A DNA stretch of 64,000 bases from an uncultured Phocaeicola sp. (GCA_944320845.1 CALUJA010000008.1:1-64000); one strand, 5' to 3'; numbered from the stretch's first letter, positions 52,352-61,891 are shown. Notes: generated from the letters alone by a model not told the origin. Program-made: numbers and translations.

Positions 52352-52633
52352 TTATTGGTTAAACATATCCTTATTATAAAACTCCAGAATATCCATAATC
52401 ATCTTTCTTGCTTCAGTGGCGGGGCTTTCTGCATCAAGTGCAATGGCTTCCTGATAATTGTTCAGTGCGCCTTGCCAGTCGCCTTGTTTCCGGCATATAT
52501 TCCCCATCAGATAATAGGCTTCTGCTGTGTCAGGACCTGAAGGCGAAGCAAACACTCGGTTCAGCTGCTCTATGGCGTTCGGCAAATCCCCTTCCCGGAT
52601 GAGGAGGCTTATTTCTTTCAGTTTGTTGTCCAT
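52352..52633 (-). CDS. Small tetratricopeptide repeat protein
   Basis: A 93-residue protein with about two TPR units. The first is LIREGDLPNAIEQLNRVFAS and the second is AYYLMGNICRKQGDWQGALN, continuing NYQEAIALD. A short C-terminal helix follows. I start at ATG 52633 (MDNKLKEIS). It leads the oxidoreductase operon, 23 bases before the ferredoxin gene. TPR proteins mediate protein contacts, so an assembly role is possible but unproven. Confidence 0.88.
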   Translation of the reverse strand: MDNKLKEISLLIREGDLPNAIEQLNRVFASPSGPDTAEAYYLMGNICRKQGDWQGALNNYQEAIALDAESPATEARKMIMDILEFYNKDMFNQ

Positions 52634-52657
52634 AGACGGTCTTTGATTGTATTGCGG

Positions 52658-52665
52658 CAAAGATA
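52658..52665 (-). promoter_or_regulatory. -7 promoter element for the TPR/oxidoreductase operon
   Basis: TATCTTTG on the minus strand matches TAnnTTTG, 25 bases before the TPR start codon. No clear -33 box. Confidence 0.5.
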
Positions 52666-52903
52666 ATCTTTAATTTTATATCAGAGATGTTTTTAACAGA
52701 CAAAAAACATCCGGACGGGCGATTTATTTTCTTTACGATTCTGTAAGGCGTTGTCAGTTAGCTTGTTGCTTTGGACTATGAAAGGGCGTACTGGAAAAAT
52801 TTCCGTATGAACGGATATTTTGGAACAGGAGTTTGTATCTTTTGTATTGTAATAAAATCCTGTTAATACGGGGGAAAAGGCTTCTGTATGTTATATTTTG
52901 TGT

Positions 52904-52911
52904 TAACTTTG
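52904..52911 (+). promoter_or_regulatory. -7 promoter element for nfnAB
   Basis: TAACTTTG matches the consensus and lies 57 bases before the ATG at 52968. The -33 region is weak. Confidence 0.5.
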
Positions 52912-52967
52912 CACAAAATCATTCCGTGCGAAGCATAAAAGACAATAACTAACTTAGAATAGAGAAA

Positions 52968-55259
52968 ATGAATAAGATTCTTTCAAAAGAACATTTTTCG
53001 GAAAAGGTCTTCAAATTAGTCATTGAAGCTCCTTTGATAGCCAAATCCCGGAAGGCGGGTCACTTTGTGATTGTCCGTGTGGGCGAGAAAGGCGAACGTA
53101 TGCCTTTGACAATCGCTGCGGCAGACCCCGTGAAAGGGACTATTACTCTGGTGGTGCAGGAGGTTGGACTTTCGTCTACGCGCTTGTGTGAGCTGAATGA
53201 AGGCGATTATATTACTGATGTGGTGGGCCCTTTGGGCAAGGCAACCCATATAGAGAACTTTGGAACGGTGGTTTGTGCCGGAGGCGGAGTGGGAGTTGCT
53301 CCGATGCTTCCCATCGTGCAAGCCTTGAAAGCGGCGGGAAACCGGGTGATAACCGTGCTTGCCGGGCGTACCAAAGACTTGATTATTCTGGAGAAAGAGA
53401 TGAGAGAGAGCTCGGACGAGGTGATTATCATGACCGACGACGGTTCGTATGGACAGAAGGGACTGGTTACGCAGGGAGTGGAAGAAGTGATTAAGCGCGA
53501 GAAGGTAGACAAGTGTTTCGCTATCGGACCGGCCGTTATGATGAAGTTCGTCTGTCTGTTGACCAAGAAATATGAGATTCCTACCGATGTATCGCTGAAT
53601 ACCATCATGGTGGACGGAACGGGAATGTGCGGTGCCTGCCGCATTACGGTAGGAGGAAAGACTCGTTTTGTCTGTGTGGACGGACCGGAATTTGACGGGC
53701 ATCAGGTGGACTTTGACGAGATGCTGAAGCGTATGGGGGCGTTCAAGGAGATAGAAAGAGAGGAAATCCATAAGCTGGATGAGCATTCCGAAACCTGTAA
53801 GGCGGTGGCAGATGAGAATGACCGCAATGCTCCGTGGCGTGAAGCCCTGCGCAAGGCGATGAAACCGAAGGAGCGGACTGCCATTCCGCGCGTGAAGATG
53901 AACGAGCTTGACCCGGAATACCGTTCGCACAGCCGTAAGGAAGAGGTGAATCTGGGACTGAACGAGGAGCAGGCCATTACGGAAGCCAAGCGTTGTCTGG
54001 ACTGTGCGAACCCTTCCTGCATGCAAGGCTGTCCGGTGGGCATCAATATTCCTGGCTTTATCAAGAACATTGAAAGGGGAGAAATCCTTCAGGCTGCCCG
54101 TGTGCTGAAGCAGACCAGTGCGCTGCCCGCCGTGTGCGGGCGTGTCTGTCCGCAGGAGAAGCAGTGCGAGTCGCAGTGCATCCATCTGAAGATGGGACAC
54201 GAAGCGGTGGCCATCGGGTATCTGGAGCGTTTTGCCGCCGACTACGAGCGCGAAAGCGGGCAGATTTCCGTTCCCGAAATCGCTGGGAAAAATGGTATTA
54301 AGGTGGCCGTAGTGGGTTCTGGTCCGGCAGGACTGTCGTTTGCCGGCGATATGGCCAAGCTTGGATATGATGTAACCGTGTTTGAAGCCCTGCATGAGAT
54401 AGGCGGAGTATTGAAATACGGCATTCCGGAGTTCCGTCTGCCGAACCGGATAGTGGATGTGGAGATTGAGAACCTTGCAAAGATGGGCGTTGAGTTTGTG
54501 AAAGACTGCATTGTGGGCAAGACCATCAGCGTGGAGGACTTGGAAAAAGACGGTTATAAAGGCATCTTCGTGGCATCGGGTGCCGGGCTGCCGAACTTTA
54601 TGAACATTCCCGGCGAGAATTCCATCAATATCATGTCGTCTAACGAATACCTGACGCGCGTTAATCTGATGGATGCCGCGAGCGAAGACTCGGACACGCC
54701 CGTGACTTTCGGCAAGCGAGTGGCGGTAATCGGCGGTGGAAACACGGCGATGGACTCTGTACGCACCGCGCGCCGCCTTGGAGCGGAGAGGGCGATGATT
54801 ATCTACCGCCGTTCGGAAGCCGAGATGCCCGCCCGTATCGAGGAGGTAAAGCATGCAAAGGAAGAGGGTGTGGAGTTTCTGACTTTGCATAATCCGATAG
54901 AATATATCGCAGACGAGAGAGGACGGGTGAAACAGGTGGTTTTGCAGAAGATGGAATTGGGTGAGCCGGATGCTTCCGGACGCCGCAGCCCGGTTCCCAT
55001 CCCCGGGGCCGTGGAGACAATCGACATTGATATGGCCATAGTCAGCGTGGGCGTTTCGCCGAACCCGATTGTGCCGAACTCTATCCCCGGTTTGGAACTG
55101 GGACGCAAGGGGACGATAGCAGTCAACGACAACATGCAGTCGTCCATACCGACGGTTTATGCGGGCGGAGACATCGTGCGCGGCGGTGCAACCGTCATCC
55201 TGGCTATGGGAGACGGACGCCGTGCCGCAGCTGCTATGGACAAGCAGTTGCGTGGCTGA
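52968..55259 (+). CDS. nfnAB: Fused NfnA-NfnB: NADH-dependent reduced ferredoxin:NADP+ oxidoreductase
   Basis: A 763-residue single chain equivalent to the two Nfn (SudB/SudA) subunits. Residues about 1-265 are the NfnA part (a dihydroorotate-dehydrogenase-B-like FAD/NAD domain): RMPLTIA at 44-50 binds FAD, GGGVGVAPM at 105-113 binds NAD, and Cys221, Cys224 and Cys236 belong to a [2Fe-2S] site. Residues about 290-763 are the NfnB part (glutamate-synthase small-subunit-like): Cys343, 346, 351, 355 and 390, 394, 400, 404 form the [4Fe-4S] sites, with VVGSGPAGLSF and VAVIGGGNTAMDSVR as nucleotide motifs. Nfn enzymes bifurcate electrons between ferredoxin, NADH and NADPH. NADPH:sulfide or glutamate-type roles are the alternative reading. 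Confidence 0.92.
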   Translation: MNKILSKEHFSEKVFKLVIEAPLIAKSRKAGHFVIVRVGEKGERMPLTIAAADPVKGTITLVVQEVGLSSTRLCELNEGDYITDVVGPLGKATHIENFGTVVCAGGGVGVAPMLPIVQALKAAGNRVITVLAGRTKDLIILEKEMRESSDEVIIMTDDGSYGQKGLVTQGVEEVIKREKVDKCFAIGPAVMMKFVCLLTKKYEIPTDVSLNTIMVDGTGMCGACRITVGGKTRFVCVDGPEFDGHQVDFDEMLKRMGAFKEIEREEIHKLDEHSETCKAVADENDRNAPWREALRKAMKPKERTAIPRVKMNELDPEYRSHSRKEEVNLGLNEEQAITEAKRCLDCANPSCMQGCPVGINIPGFIKNIERGEILQAARVLKQTSALPAVCGRVCPQEKQCESQCIHLKMGHEAVAIGYLERFAADYERESGQISVPEIAGKNGIKVAVVGSGPAGLSFAGDMAKLGYDVTVFEALHEIGGVLKYGIPEFRLPNRIVDVEIENLAKMGVEFVKDCIVGKTISVEDLEKDGYKGIFVASGAGLPNFMNIPGENSINIMSSNEYLTRVNLMDAASEDSDTPVTFGKRVAVIGGGNTAMDSVRTARRLGAERAMIIYRRSEAEMPARIEEVKHAKEEGVEFLTLHNPIEYIADERGRVKQVVLQKMELGEPDASGRRSPVPIPGAVETIDIDMAIVSVGVSPNPIVPNSIPGLELGRKGTIAVNDNMQSSIPTVYAGGDIVRGGATVILAMGDGRRAAAAMDKQLRG

Positions 55260-55300
55260 CGGAAGAAGGTATGTTTTCCGTAGAGGAACGAGAATAAGCA

Positions 55301-55343
55301 ATGTGCCGGACAAGCGACAAGGTTTGTCCGGCACATGTTTTTT
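55301..55343 (+). terminator. Terminator of nfnAB
   Basis: ATGTGCCGGACAA (55301-55313) pairs perfectly with 55324-55336, and a T-rich run (GTTTTTT) follows. Confidence 0.88.
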
Positions 55344-55356
55344 AGTCTGGGATGCG

Positions 55357-55418
55357 TAGGAAAAACATTTTTCTCCGGGCGGAAAACATTTTTCCTCGTG
55401 AGAAAAATGTTTTTTCAA
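55357..55418 (-). repeat. Three short repeats of a GAAAAACATTTTTC motif; likely aguB terminator
   Basis: The near-palindrome occurs twice in direct orientation (from about 55359 and 55381) and once inverted (from about 55401, GAGAAAAATGTTTTTTC). Either direct copy can pair with the inverted one. It is just after the aguB stop on the minus strand, so it probably terminates that operon. A related perfect palindrome is at 61994. Confidence 0.6.
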
Positions 55419-55423
55419 AGCTT

Positions 55424-56311
55424 TCAGTCGATGAACCGCTTGGTCAGTCCTTCAAATTCGTCAATGCGGCGGTCGCGCAGGAACGGCCACCAGCGGCGTA
55501 CGTTCTCGCTGCGGCTCATGTCTACCTCTACAATCAGGTTTTCTTCCTCCGTGTTGCTTGCCTGTGCAATCAGTTCTCCCTGCGGGCCGGCCACGAAGCT
55601 GTTTCCCCAGAACAGTATCCCGTTGGTCTGTCCCGACGGGTCCGGCTCGTGTCCCACCCGGTTTACGGCGATAACCGGAAGTCCGTTTGCCACGGCATGG
55701 CCGCGCTGCACGGTTATCCACGCGCCCAGCTGGCGCATCTGCTCTTCACGCGTGTCGGTGCTTTCCCATCCGATGGCTGTCGGATAGATAAGAAGTTCCG
55801 CTCCCTTCAGGGCCATAAGCCGTGCTCCTTCGGGATACCACTGGTCCCAACATACCTGCACGCCGAGTTTGCCCAGTGATGTCTCGATAGGCTCAAAGCC
55901 AATGTCGCCGGGAGTGAAGTAGAACTTTTCGTAATATGCCGGGTCGTCAGGGATATGCATCTTCCGGTATTTCCCCGCCATGCTTCCGTCGGTGTCGAAT
56001 ACTACGGCCGTATTGTGGTAAAGTCCCGGAGCACGCCGCTCGAAGAGGGAGGTTACCAGCACAATCTGGTAGGTTGCTGCCAGTTCGCTGTAGAATCCGG
56101 TCGAAGGGCCGGGTATCGGCTCGGCAAGGTCGAACATTCCCGTGTCTTCCGTCTGACAGAAATAGGGGGTGTTATGCAGTTCCTGCAATACGACCAGTTG
56201 CGCTCCGGCCTGAGCCACGGCGGCAATGTTGCGGTGAAGTTTCTCAAGATTTGATTTGATATCGTTCGAACACGACTGTTGAACGATGCCTACACGGATA
56301 TTCTTTTTCAT
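55424..56311 (-). CDS. aguB: N-carbamoylputrescine amidase
   Basis: Nitrilase-superfamily enzyme of 295 residues that hydrolyses N-carbamoylputrescine to putrescine, CO2 and ammonia. The catalytic triad is Glu44 (LQELHN), Lys117 (YRKMHIPD) and Cys154 (VCWDQWYPEGAR), with family-typical surroundings. Length is normal. It starts two bases after the end of aguA, its pathway partner, on the same strand. Together they convert agmatine to putrescine. Confidence 0.95.
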   Translation of the reverse strand: MKKNIRVGIVQQSCSNDIKSNLEKLHRNIAAVAQAGAQLVVLQELHNTPYFCQTEDTGMFDLAEPIPGPSTGFYSELAATYQIVLVTSLFERRAPGLYHNTAVVFDTDGSMAGKYRKMHIPDDPAYYEKFYFTPGDIGFEPIETSLGKLGVQVCWDQWYPEGARLMALKGAELLIYPTAIGWESTDTREEQMRQLGAWITVQRGHAVANGLPVIAVNRVGHEPDPSGQTNGILFWGNSFVAGPQGELIAQASNTEEENLIVEVDMSRSENVRRWWPFLRDRRIDEFEGLTKRFID

Positions 56312-56313
56312 AA

Positions 56314-57345
56314 TTATCGGTTTGTTTTGATGGATTCGGGATATTGCATGGTGACACAGTGTAGCGAGCCGTGCTGTTTGATAAGGGCGCAGCAGTCTAC
56401 TCCCACGATTTCACGGTCGGGAAACGCTTGGGCCAGTATGCGGGCTGCCTGAGCGTCCTTGTCCGGCTGCCGGTAAGTGGGATAAAGCACAGCCTGGTTC
56501 ATGATAAGGAAGTTGGCATACGTGGCGGGCAGGCGTTCGCCCTCTTCATCATGGATGGCGTCCGGCATCGGGAGCGGGAGCAGACGGTACGGGTCTCCTT
56601 CCAGCGTGCGGAAAGTCTTCAGTTGCTCTTTCATGGAGCTAAGAGCACCGTAATGTTCATCTTTCTGGTCTTCGCACTGCACGTAGACGATGGTGTTGTC
56701 CGGACAGAGGCGTACCAGTGTGTCGATGTGGCTGTCGGTATCATCTCCTGCCAGAAAACCGTAATCCAGCCATAATACCTGACGCAAGTTGAAGCGTTCC
56801 TTCAGATACTGCTCGATTTCGCCGCGGCTCATCGTGTCATTGCGGTTAGGCGCGAGCAGGCAGGTTGAGGTGGTAAGCAGCGTTCCACGCCCGTCGCTTT
56901 CTATTGAGCCCCCTTCAAGCACGAAATTGCGGCAGTTGGTGTAGTCTCCGTTCAGCAGTCCGCTTTTAAAGAGATGGGTGTTTATCAGGTTATCCTTGCA
57001 TGCGGCAAATTTCATGCCCCATCCGTTGAAGCAGAAGTCAAGCAGCAGCGGGTCGGCATGCCGGTCAAGCAGGGAGATGAAGCCGTGGTCGCGTGCCCAA
57101 GTGTCGTTGGTAGGACAGGATACGAAGCTTATATTGTGGCGGAACGGAGCGTCTTCCAGTTTTTTTGGAAAGTGCGGTGCCACGAGCAGCAAAGGCTGTC
57201 GTGTGGCGATTTCGCGTGCAATGTCGTAAAAGCACGCTTCCACTTCGTCAAGCATGTAGGCCCAGTCGGTTTCGGCATGCGGCCATGTCAGCTGAATGTA
57301 GCTTTGCGGATGCCATTCGGCAGGTAAGTAATACGTTTTTTCCAT
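56314..57345 (-). CDS. aguA: Agmatine deiminase
   Basis: Guanidino-group-modifying enzyme of 343 residues that converts agmatine to N-carbamoylputrescine. The N-terminal PAEWHPQSYIQLTWPHAETDW is conserved. The core has NFVLEGGSIESDGRGTLLTT with the active-site acids, and LDYGFLAGDDTDSHIDTLVRL with the catalytic His. The nucleophile is Cys330 in GSLHCVTMQYP. I start at 57345 (MEKTYYLPAEWH), one base after the tamB stop; an upstream frame lies wholly inside tamB. It is the first of the two agmatine genes in this transcript. Confidence 0.96.
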   Translation of the reverse strand: MEKTYYLPAEWHPQSYIQLTWPHAETDWAYMLDEVEACFYDIAREIATRQPLLLVAPHFPKKLEDAPFRHNISFVSCPTNDTWARDHGFISLLDRHADPLLLDFCFNGWGMKFAACKDNLINTHLFKSGLLNGDYTNCRNFVLEGGSIESDGRGTLLTTSTCLLAPNRNDTMSRGEIEQYLKERFNLRQVLWLDYGFLAGDDTDSHIDTLVRLCPDNTIVYVQCEDQKDEHYGALSSMKEQLKTFRTLEGDPYRLLPLPMPDAIHDEEGERLPATYANFLIMNQAVLYPTYRQPDKDAQAARILAQAFPDREIVGVDCCALIKQHGSLHCVTMQYPESIKTNR

Positions 57346-57346
57346 G

Positions 57347-60300
57347 TCATTTGTTTTCTTTTGTTCTTTTTTCCTGTGCGGCAGGAAGTGCTTCCTGCTG
57401 TTGCAGCTCATATTTCTTTTCATCTTCCTCTTTTTGTCTCGACGTGCGCAGGCGTCGGCGGTGCAGGAAGAGGTCGGCAAGTTCTTTCCAGTTGGTGAAG
57501 TCTTTTTTATACATCAGGCCGATACCTTGCGTGGTAAGGGTCGATTTGGTGAAATAGCGGTCGTTTGTCTGGTTATATCCCCTCAAACGCAGTTCTCCGT
57601 TCTTTGTGAGCAGCCAGATGGCCTCAAAGTCTCCCACGAAGTTCGTGTTTCGCATGGTGTTTTCCCGGTATCCGAAGTTTCCGTTAATGATTAGCCGGTT
57701 GTTCAGCAGGCGTCCCGACAGGATTGCTTCGGCTTCCACATCGCTCCAGCCCTTTTCTCCCGTGCTGAGGTTGGTGCCTACGTTCCAGTTTCCGTTGTCT
57801 ATAACCTGCGAAAGCATGTTGTTCAATTGTCCCGACAGGGTGCTGAATGCCAGAGAGCTGGTTGCATCAGACTGGTTGGTATTGTTGGCATAATCATAGG
57901 TATAGAACTTCCCGACTCCCAGCAGGTAGATAATCTGCGTGTTCATCTGTTCTTCCGTGCTTGTCAGACTGCGCACCAGTTCGCGATCCTCTTCGTTTAC
58001 GGTAGGCAGCTCAAGGTCAAAGCTCAGGTTTGGCGAGGTCAGATTGCCGGTCAGATTCAGCAGACAGTTGACACGCACATTCCCTTTTGACGACGAGGCA
58101 TCGGCAATCAGGTCGTTCAGAGAAGCCGAGTTGACGGTATATACAGCCTGAACGTTCAGGTTGGCGGCGCGCGGATTTCCGTTGAACGTGACCGTCCCGC
58201 CCGGTTGCAGCACGAAATCCTTGCGGATGACATTTTGCAGGCTCATTTTGTAAATGCCTTCTGCGATGTTGTAGCTGCCGAAAATTTGAAAATCTCCTTT
58301 GTTAAAGAAGTTGATGCGCAGATTTCCCGTTCCTTTGGCAGAGATGTTGTCGCCTGCGGCCGGATCCATAATGATTTTCATATTGGCCTGTTCGGTCGGT
58401 TCTATCTGAAGATTTATGCGTATGTCCGCCGGAGTGTCGTCTTCGTCATCATTGTCGGGCTTGTTCAGATAGTGGTATACCTCTGTCTTTATATCTTCCT
58501 GCTGGCGGCGGGGCGTACGGTCGACAAAAGTAATGAACTGGCTGCTTGCCGCTTCGGATGTGGCTCCAAGCACGTAAGCAAACGAGGTCTTTTCGTCTGC
58601 ACTGAGTGTTCCGTCCACGTTCAGTGCATTGTCTCCTCCGTTCAGCAGTACATTCCCGGTGGTGTATATTTGTCCGTAGAACGGAAAATCAGGTGTTTCC
58701 TGGAAAGTGTTATAGACTAACATGTTGTTGAGATTGAAGCGGAACTGATATGCCAGGTTCTTGAACTTGGTGTGCCGGAGTGTTCCGTTGACCAAGCCCG
58801 AATGTCCTTCCGTATCAGCCAACCGGACATCGGTAAAGCGGAAGTTTCCTGAGGTTATATGCACGGAATCCGCACTCGCTTCAAAGCGAGTGTTCAGGAT
58901 GTTGACCTTCATCCCCATGTTTGCATTGACGGAACCCTCCAGGTCAAGGGCGGAAAAAGGCCCGTACAGGCGCACTTTCCCGAAAGCCCTGCCTCTTACA
59001 TCGCTGAATATGTTTCTTACGAAAGGTTGCAAGAAAGCCAAATCGGTTCCGCCTGTTTGGATATGCAGGTCGAGCCCCTTCATCTTGGGAGATACATAGC
59101 CGTTTACGCGTGTAAAGTATGATTCATTTTCGCGTATGTCCGCTGCCATTCGGATACCGCCAATGTCTTTGTCCCAGCTGCTTGTGATGTCGGCCTGTCC
59201 CAATAGGGCGTCATTCAGTGAAAAGTCTTTCACTTTGAGGCGCGCTTCCATGACTGGCTCTTCCATTACATGGTATAAGTTAACTTTGCCGTTAATCAGT
59301 CCGTAGAATTTGACGGCATGAAACTGAATCATGTCCATGATATAGAGCAGATTGATGTTCCGTATATCTACCAGGCATGAGTCTGATTCCTTTTTGCCAA
59401 TGCGTCCGTCGATTTTCAAATGCTGGTCGGCGTGTTCGAACAGGAAGTCGTTTATTTCGATGCTGTCTTTAGCGATTGAAATGACGGTGGGGTGTACATT
59501 CCAGACAGTGTCGTTCAGCACGATTTGACTGGGATGGATGTCTATCTGCGTATGAAGCCGTTTCTGTTCCTCTGATAAGCTGAAGCCCGCTTCGGCATCT
59601 ATTTTCCCGCTGTAGGTTACATCCGTGTTGTTTCCCCAATAGAGTGTGGTCTTCAGACGGTCGTCTTTGGCCTTCGCCTGAAGGGAAAAGTTGAACATGG
59701 CCCCTTTCTTCATGAGCGTTCCTACTCTGGCGCGGCACAGCAGCTCGTCTGAAGGATTTTCGCAGATAATGTTTCCCGATTCATATTCCTTGCCGTTGTA
59801 GCTGAATTGAGGCAGATGAGCGTTGAGATGCATGCGTGAAAGACTGTCGTTGAAGTAGCCTTCCACTGTGACCGGCATCTTCAGCTCCAGCGGAATGCTG
59901 AATACTTTAGAGGCAAAGTCACTGTTCTCCACATTTATTTGAAAGCGGAAATTGTTGTTGGGTATTGTCTTCCTTTTTTTGTCTGGCAGGATAGAGGGAA
60001 TATACCGGCCCATGATACGCTCGATGCTTGTCCATATGCTGCGGTAGGAATAGTTTCCCTGCACAGTTCCCTGCATGAAAGGAGAACGGATACGAATCTC
60101 TTTTTCCGTTCCGTCCGTACCAGCCGTGATGTTCAGATTTTGCAGAAAATAGTCGCGTGCTTTGTCGGCGGAATTTACGGTAAGGCTGTCGAGGTTGATT
60201 TCGCCTTTCATGTCATCGATGGAATGGCCGGAAAAGTCGGCTGTAAGGTTCAGCGAGATGTCTGTATCTTCATATTTTTTTGTAAGATGCAGCTTGTTGG

Positions 60301-61891
60301 GACGGAAGTTGCGGACTACGGCGCGCAGATTAAAGTCCGGAGTCTGCTGTTCGGTAACAAACTGTCCGTTGATTTCTATCAAACCGTTTTCATCATCCAT
60401 AGCCAATTTTCCTTTGAAGCCTCCCGGCTTGTATTGCCCGTCGAGCGATATGTTCTGATAGTTGTATTGATTGTATTCCAATGACGCTATCGTCCCCTTT
60501 ATGTACGACTCCGGACGGTTGTTCTGATACTTGAATCCTTCCAGTTCAATATCGAAGGCGGTTTTTCCGAACGTGTTTTCCTTGTTCAGCAACTTGCCCA
60601 AATCGATGTTTTGGCTCGTCAGTCTGCCCGAATAGCTGCGCATCCGGGTGAGTGTGTCCCTATGCATCGTGATGTTTGCCCTCAGGTTTCCTGCCGCAGT
60701 CCGGAAGTCTCCGTAAGTTGTCAACTGGTTGGGAAATCCCGATATATCGCCCTCAAATTTGAGAAAGCCTAAGCGTTTCACGATGTCGGGGGTGTTGTTT
60801 CGGCCGGTCAGATTGTGCAACAGCCAGTCGAACCCTTTTTGGCTGACAGATACTTCTGATACTTTCCCGAAAAGATAGGGCGGGCGTGAAGTGTTTTCGG
60901 CGTTGACCGTCGCTTCGGCTTCGATGTGCAGCTGTTTGTCTGCGTTTGAAACCGACAGTTCGGTGCATCGCATGCGGCCGCCTTCTCCTTCGGCAGCCAG
61001 CCGGAGCAGGAGCGGGTCGTGGAAATGCTTCAGGGCAGGCACAAAGGCGCACAGGTCGGCCGGAGTGACAGAAGCATCTATCCGTCCCTTGTAACGGGTA
61101 TCTGTGCCTGGAGGGATAAGGCGCAGCGTGTCTTGCGAAGCGGCCCAGAGTGTGTCTATCGCTATCTCCGTGTCGGGAAGCCCGATGAGAAGGTCGGAAA
61201 GCTGCATGCTTTTCCGGTTGGCCGACAGCTTGGCAGAGAGCCGCTTCAGCTGGAAACCGCTCTGTTCGTTAAAGCTCATGCGGCGTATCTGTGCATTAAG
61301 CGAATCCTTTAACAGGGCTTTAAGGGCAAGTGTTGCCGAAAGATTTTCAATCTTCACGTGTGAAGCGTTGAATTTTCCGGGAGTCTGGGCGGCGGAAAGC
61401 ACATCATAACTTAGTTGCCCACGGCGGATAAGCACGGTGTTGATGCGCATGTCGATGTTTTTTTCTTTTCTCACCGTGTCTTTTGGGCTAAGGGCATCGA
61501 TGAGAAACTGCAGGTTGGGCGGACTGTCGGGCGTATTCCGGCGGATTTGCGCATTAAGTCCGAAAAGCTGGATGCTGCTGATGCGAATCTGTCCGTGCAG
61601 TAGCGGAGAGATGTCAAACTTGACAGAAAAGCGGGATATTTTCAGCATATCCTCCCCTTCGCGGTCTTTTAACGACACGTTTTGTATGATGAGGCGGTTC
61701 AGCAGCCCTAAGTTAACGTTTCCGATGGTTACTTCCGTCTGGAATAACTGACTGAGTTCCCGTGTGGCATAAGCTGACAATTGTCTCTGGATGAAAGGGA
61801 CATTCAGTACGACGATTATTCCGAAATAAAATACCAGCGTCAGAATAATGAGGATTCGTATGCTATATTTGATGCGGTTTAACTTACCCAT
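57347..61891 (-). CDS. tamB: TamB-like translocation/assembly module protein
   Basis: A 1514-residue envelope protein with an N-terminal membrane anchor (about residues 10-30). A very long beta-rich periplasmic region follows, ending in the TamB/DUF490 domain: LNVDGTLSADEKTSFAYVLG, SAKGTGNLRINFFNKGDFQI and a C-terminal barrel-like tail (YFTKSTLTTQGIGLMYKKDF). TamB-type proteins span the periplasm and are linked to outer-membrane protein assembly and phospholipid transport. It is somewhat longer than E. coli TamB (1259). I start at 61891 (MGKLNRIKYS). Its stop is one base before the aguA start, so it leads this three-gene transcript. No TamA gene is adjacent. Confidence 0.93.
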   Translation of the reverse strand: MGKLNRIKYSIRILIILTLVFYFGIIVVLNVPFIQRQLSAYATRELSQLFQTEVTIGNVNLGLLNRLIIQNVSLKDREGEDMLKISRFSVKFDISPLLHGQIRISSIQLFGLNAQIRRNTPDSPPNLQFLIDALSPKDTVRKEKNIDMRINTVLIRRGQLSYDVLSAAQTPGKFNASHVKIENLSATLALKALLKDSLNAQIRRMSFNEQSGFQLKRLSAKLSANRKSMQLSDLLIGLPDTEIAIDTLWAASQDTLRLIPPGTDTRYKGRIDASVTPADLCAFVPALKHFHDPLLLRLAAEGEGGRMRCTELSVSNADKQLHIEAEATVNAENTSRPPYLFGKVSEVSVSQKGFDWLLHNLTGRNNTPDIVKRLGFLKFEGDISGFPNQLTTYGDFRTAAGNLRANITMHRDTLTRMRSYSGRLTSQNIDLGKLLNKENTFGKTAFDIELEGFKYQNNRPESYIKGTIASLEYNQYNYQNISLDGQYKPGGFKGKLAMDDENGLIEINGQFVTEQQTPDFNLRAVVRNFRPNKLHLTKKYEDTDISLNLTADFSGHSIDDMKGEINLDSLTVNSADKARDYFLQNLNITAGTDGTEKEIRIRSPFMQGTVQGNYSYRSIWTSIERIMGRYIPSILPDKKRKTIPNNNFRFQINVENSDFASKVFSIPLELKMPVTVEGYFNDSLSRMHLNAHLPQFSYNGKEYESGNIICENPSDELLCRARVGTLMKKGAMFNFSLQAKAKDDRLKTTLYWGNNTDVTYSGKIDAEAGFSLSEEQKRLHTQIDIHPSQIVLNDTVWNVHPTVISIAKDSIEINDFLFEHADQHLKIDGRIGKKESDSCLVDIRNINLLYIMDMIQFHAVKFYGLINGKVNLYHVMEEPVMEARLKVKDFSLNDALLGQADITSSWDKDIGGIRMAADIRENESYFTRVNGYVSPKMKGLDLHIQTGGTDLAFLQPFVRNIFSDVRGRAFGKVRLYGPFSALDLEGSVNANMGMKVNILNTRFEASADSVHITSGNFRFTDVRLADTEGHSGLVNGTLRHTKFKNLAYQFRFNLNNMLVYNTFQETPDFPFYGQIYTTGNVLLNGGDNALNVDGTLSADEKTSFAYVLGATSEAASSQFITFVDRTPRRQQEDIKTEVYHYLNKPDNDDEDDTPADIRINLQIEPTEQANMKIIMDPAAGDNISAKGTGNLRINFFNKGDFQIFGSYNIAEGIYKMSLQNVIRKDFVLQPGGTVTFNGNPRAANLNVQAVYTVNSASLNDLIADASSSKGNVRVNCLLNLTGNLTSPNLSFDLELPTVNEEDRELVRSLTSTEEQMNTQIIYLLGVGKFYTYDYANNTNQSDATSSLAFSTLSGQLNNMLSQVIDNGNWNVGTNLSTGEKGWSDVEAEAILSGRLLNNRLIINGNFGYRENTMRNTNFVGDFEAIWLLTKNGELRLRGYNQTNDRYFTKSTLTTQGIGLMYKKDFTNWKELADLFLHRRRLRTSRQKEEDEKKYELQQQEALPAAQEKRTKENK

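Larger units (their letters stand above)
52634..52967. other. Divergent promoter region between the TPR/oxidoreductase operon and nfnAB
   Basis: This 334-base region has no gene. It has TATCTTTG on the minus strand (52658-52665) for the oxidoreductase operon and TAACTTTG (52904-52911) for nfnAB. The two are transcribed away from each other, so shared redox control is possible. No obvious operator palindrome is seen. Confidence 0.55.

Noticed and set aside
53016..55418. An 800-codon frame on the minus strand opposite nfnAB
   Set aside because: It mirrors the codon bias of nfnAB, has no recognisable domain, and the plus-strand protein is clearly real.
55357..55418. Short regular repeats considered as a CRISPR fragment
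   Set aside because: Units are about 15 bases, one is inverted, and there are no spacers of constant length; no cas gene is in the window.
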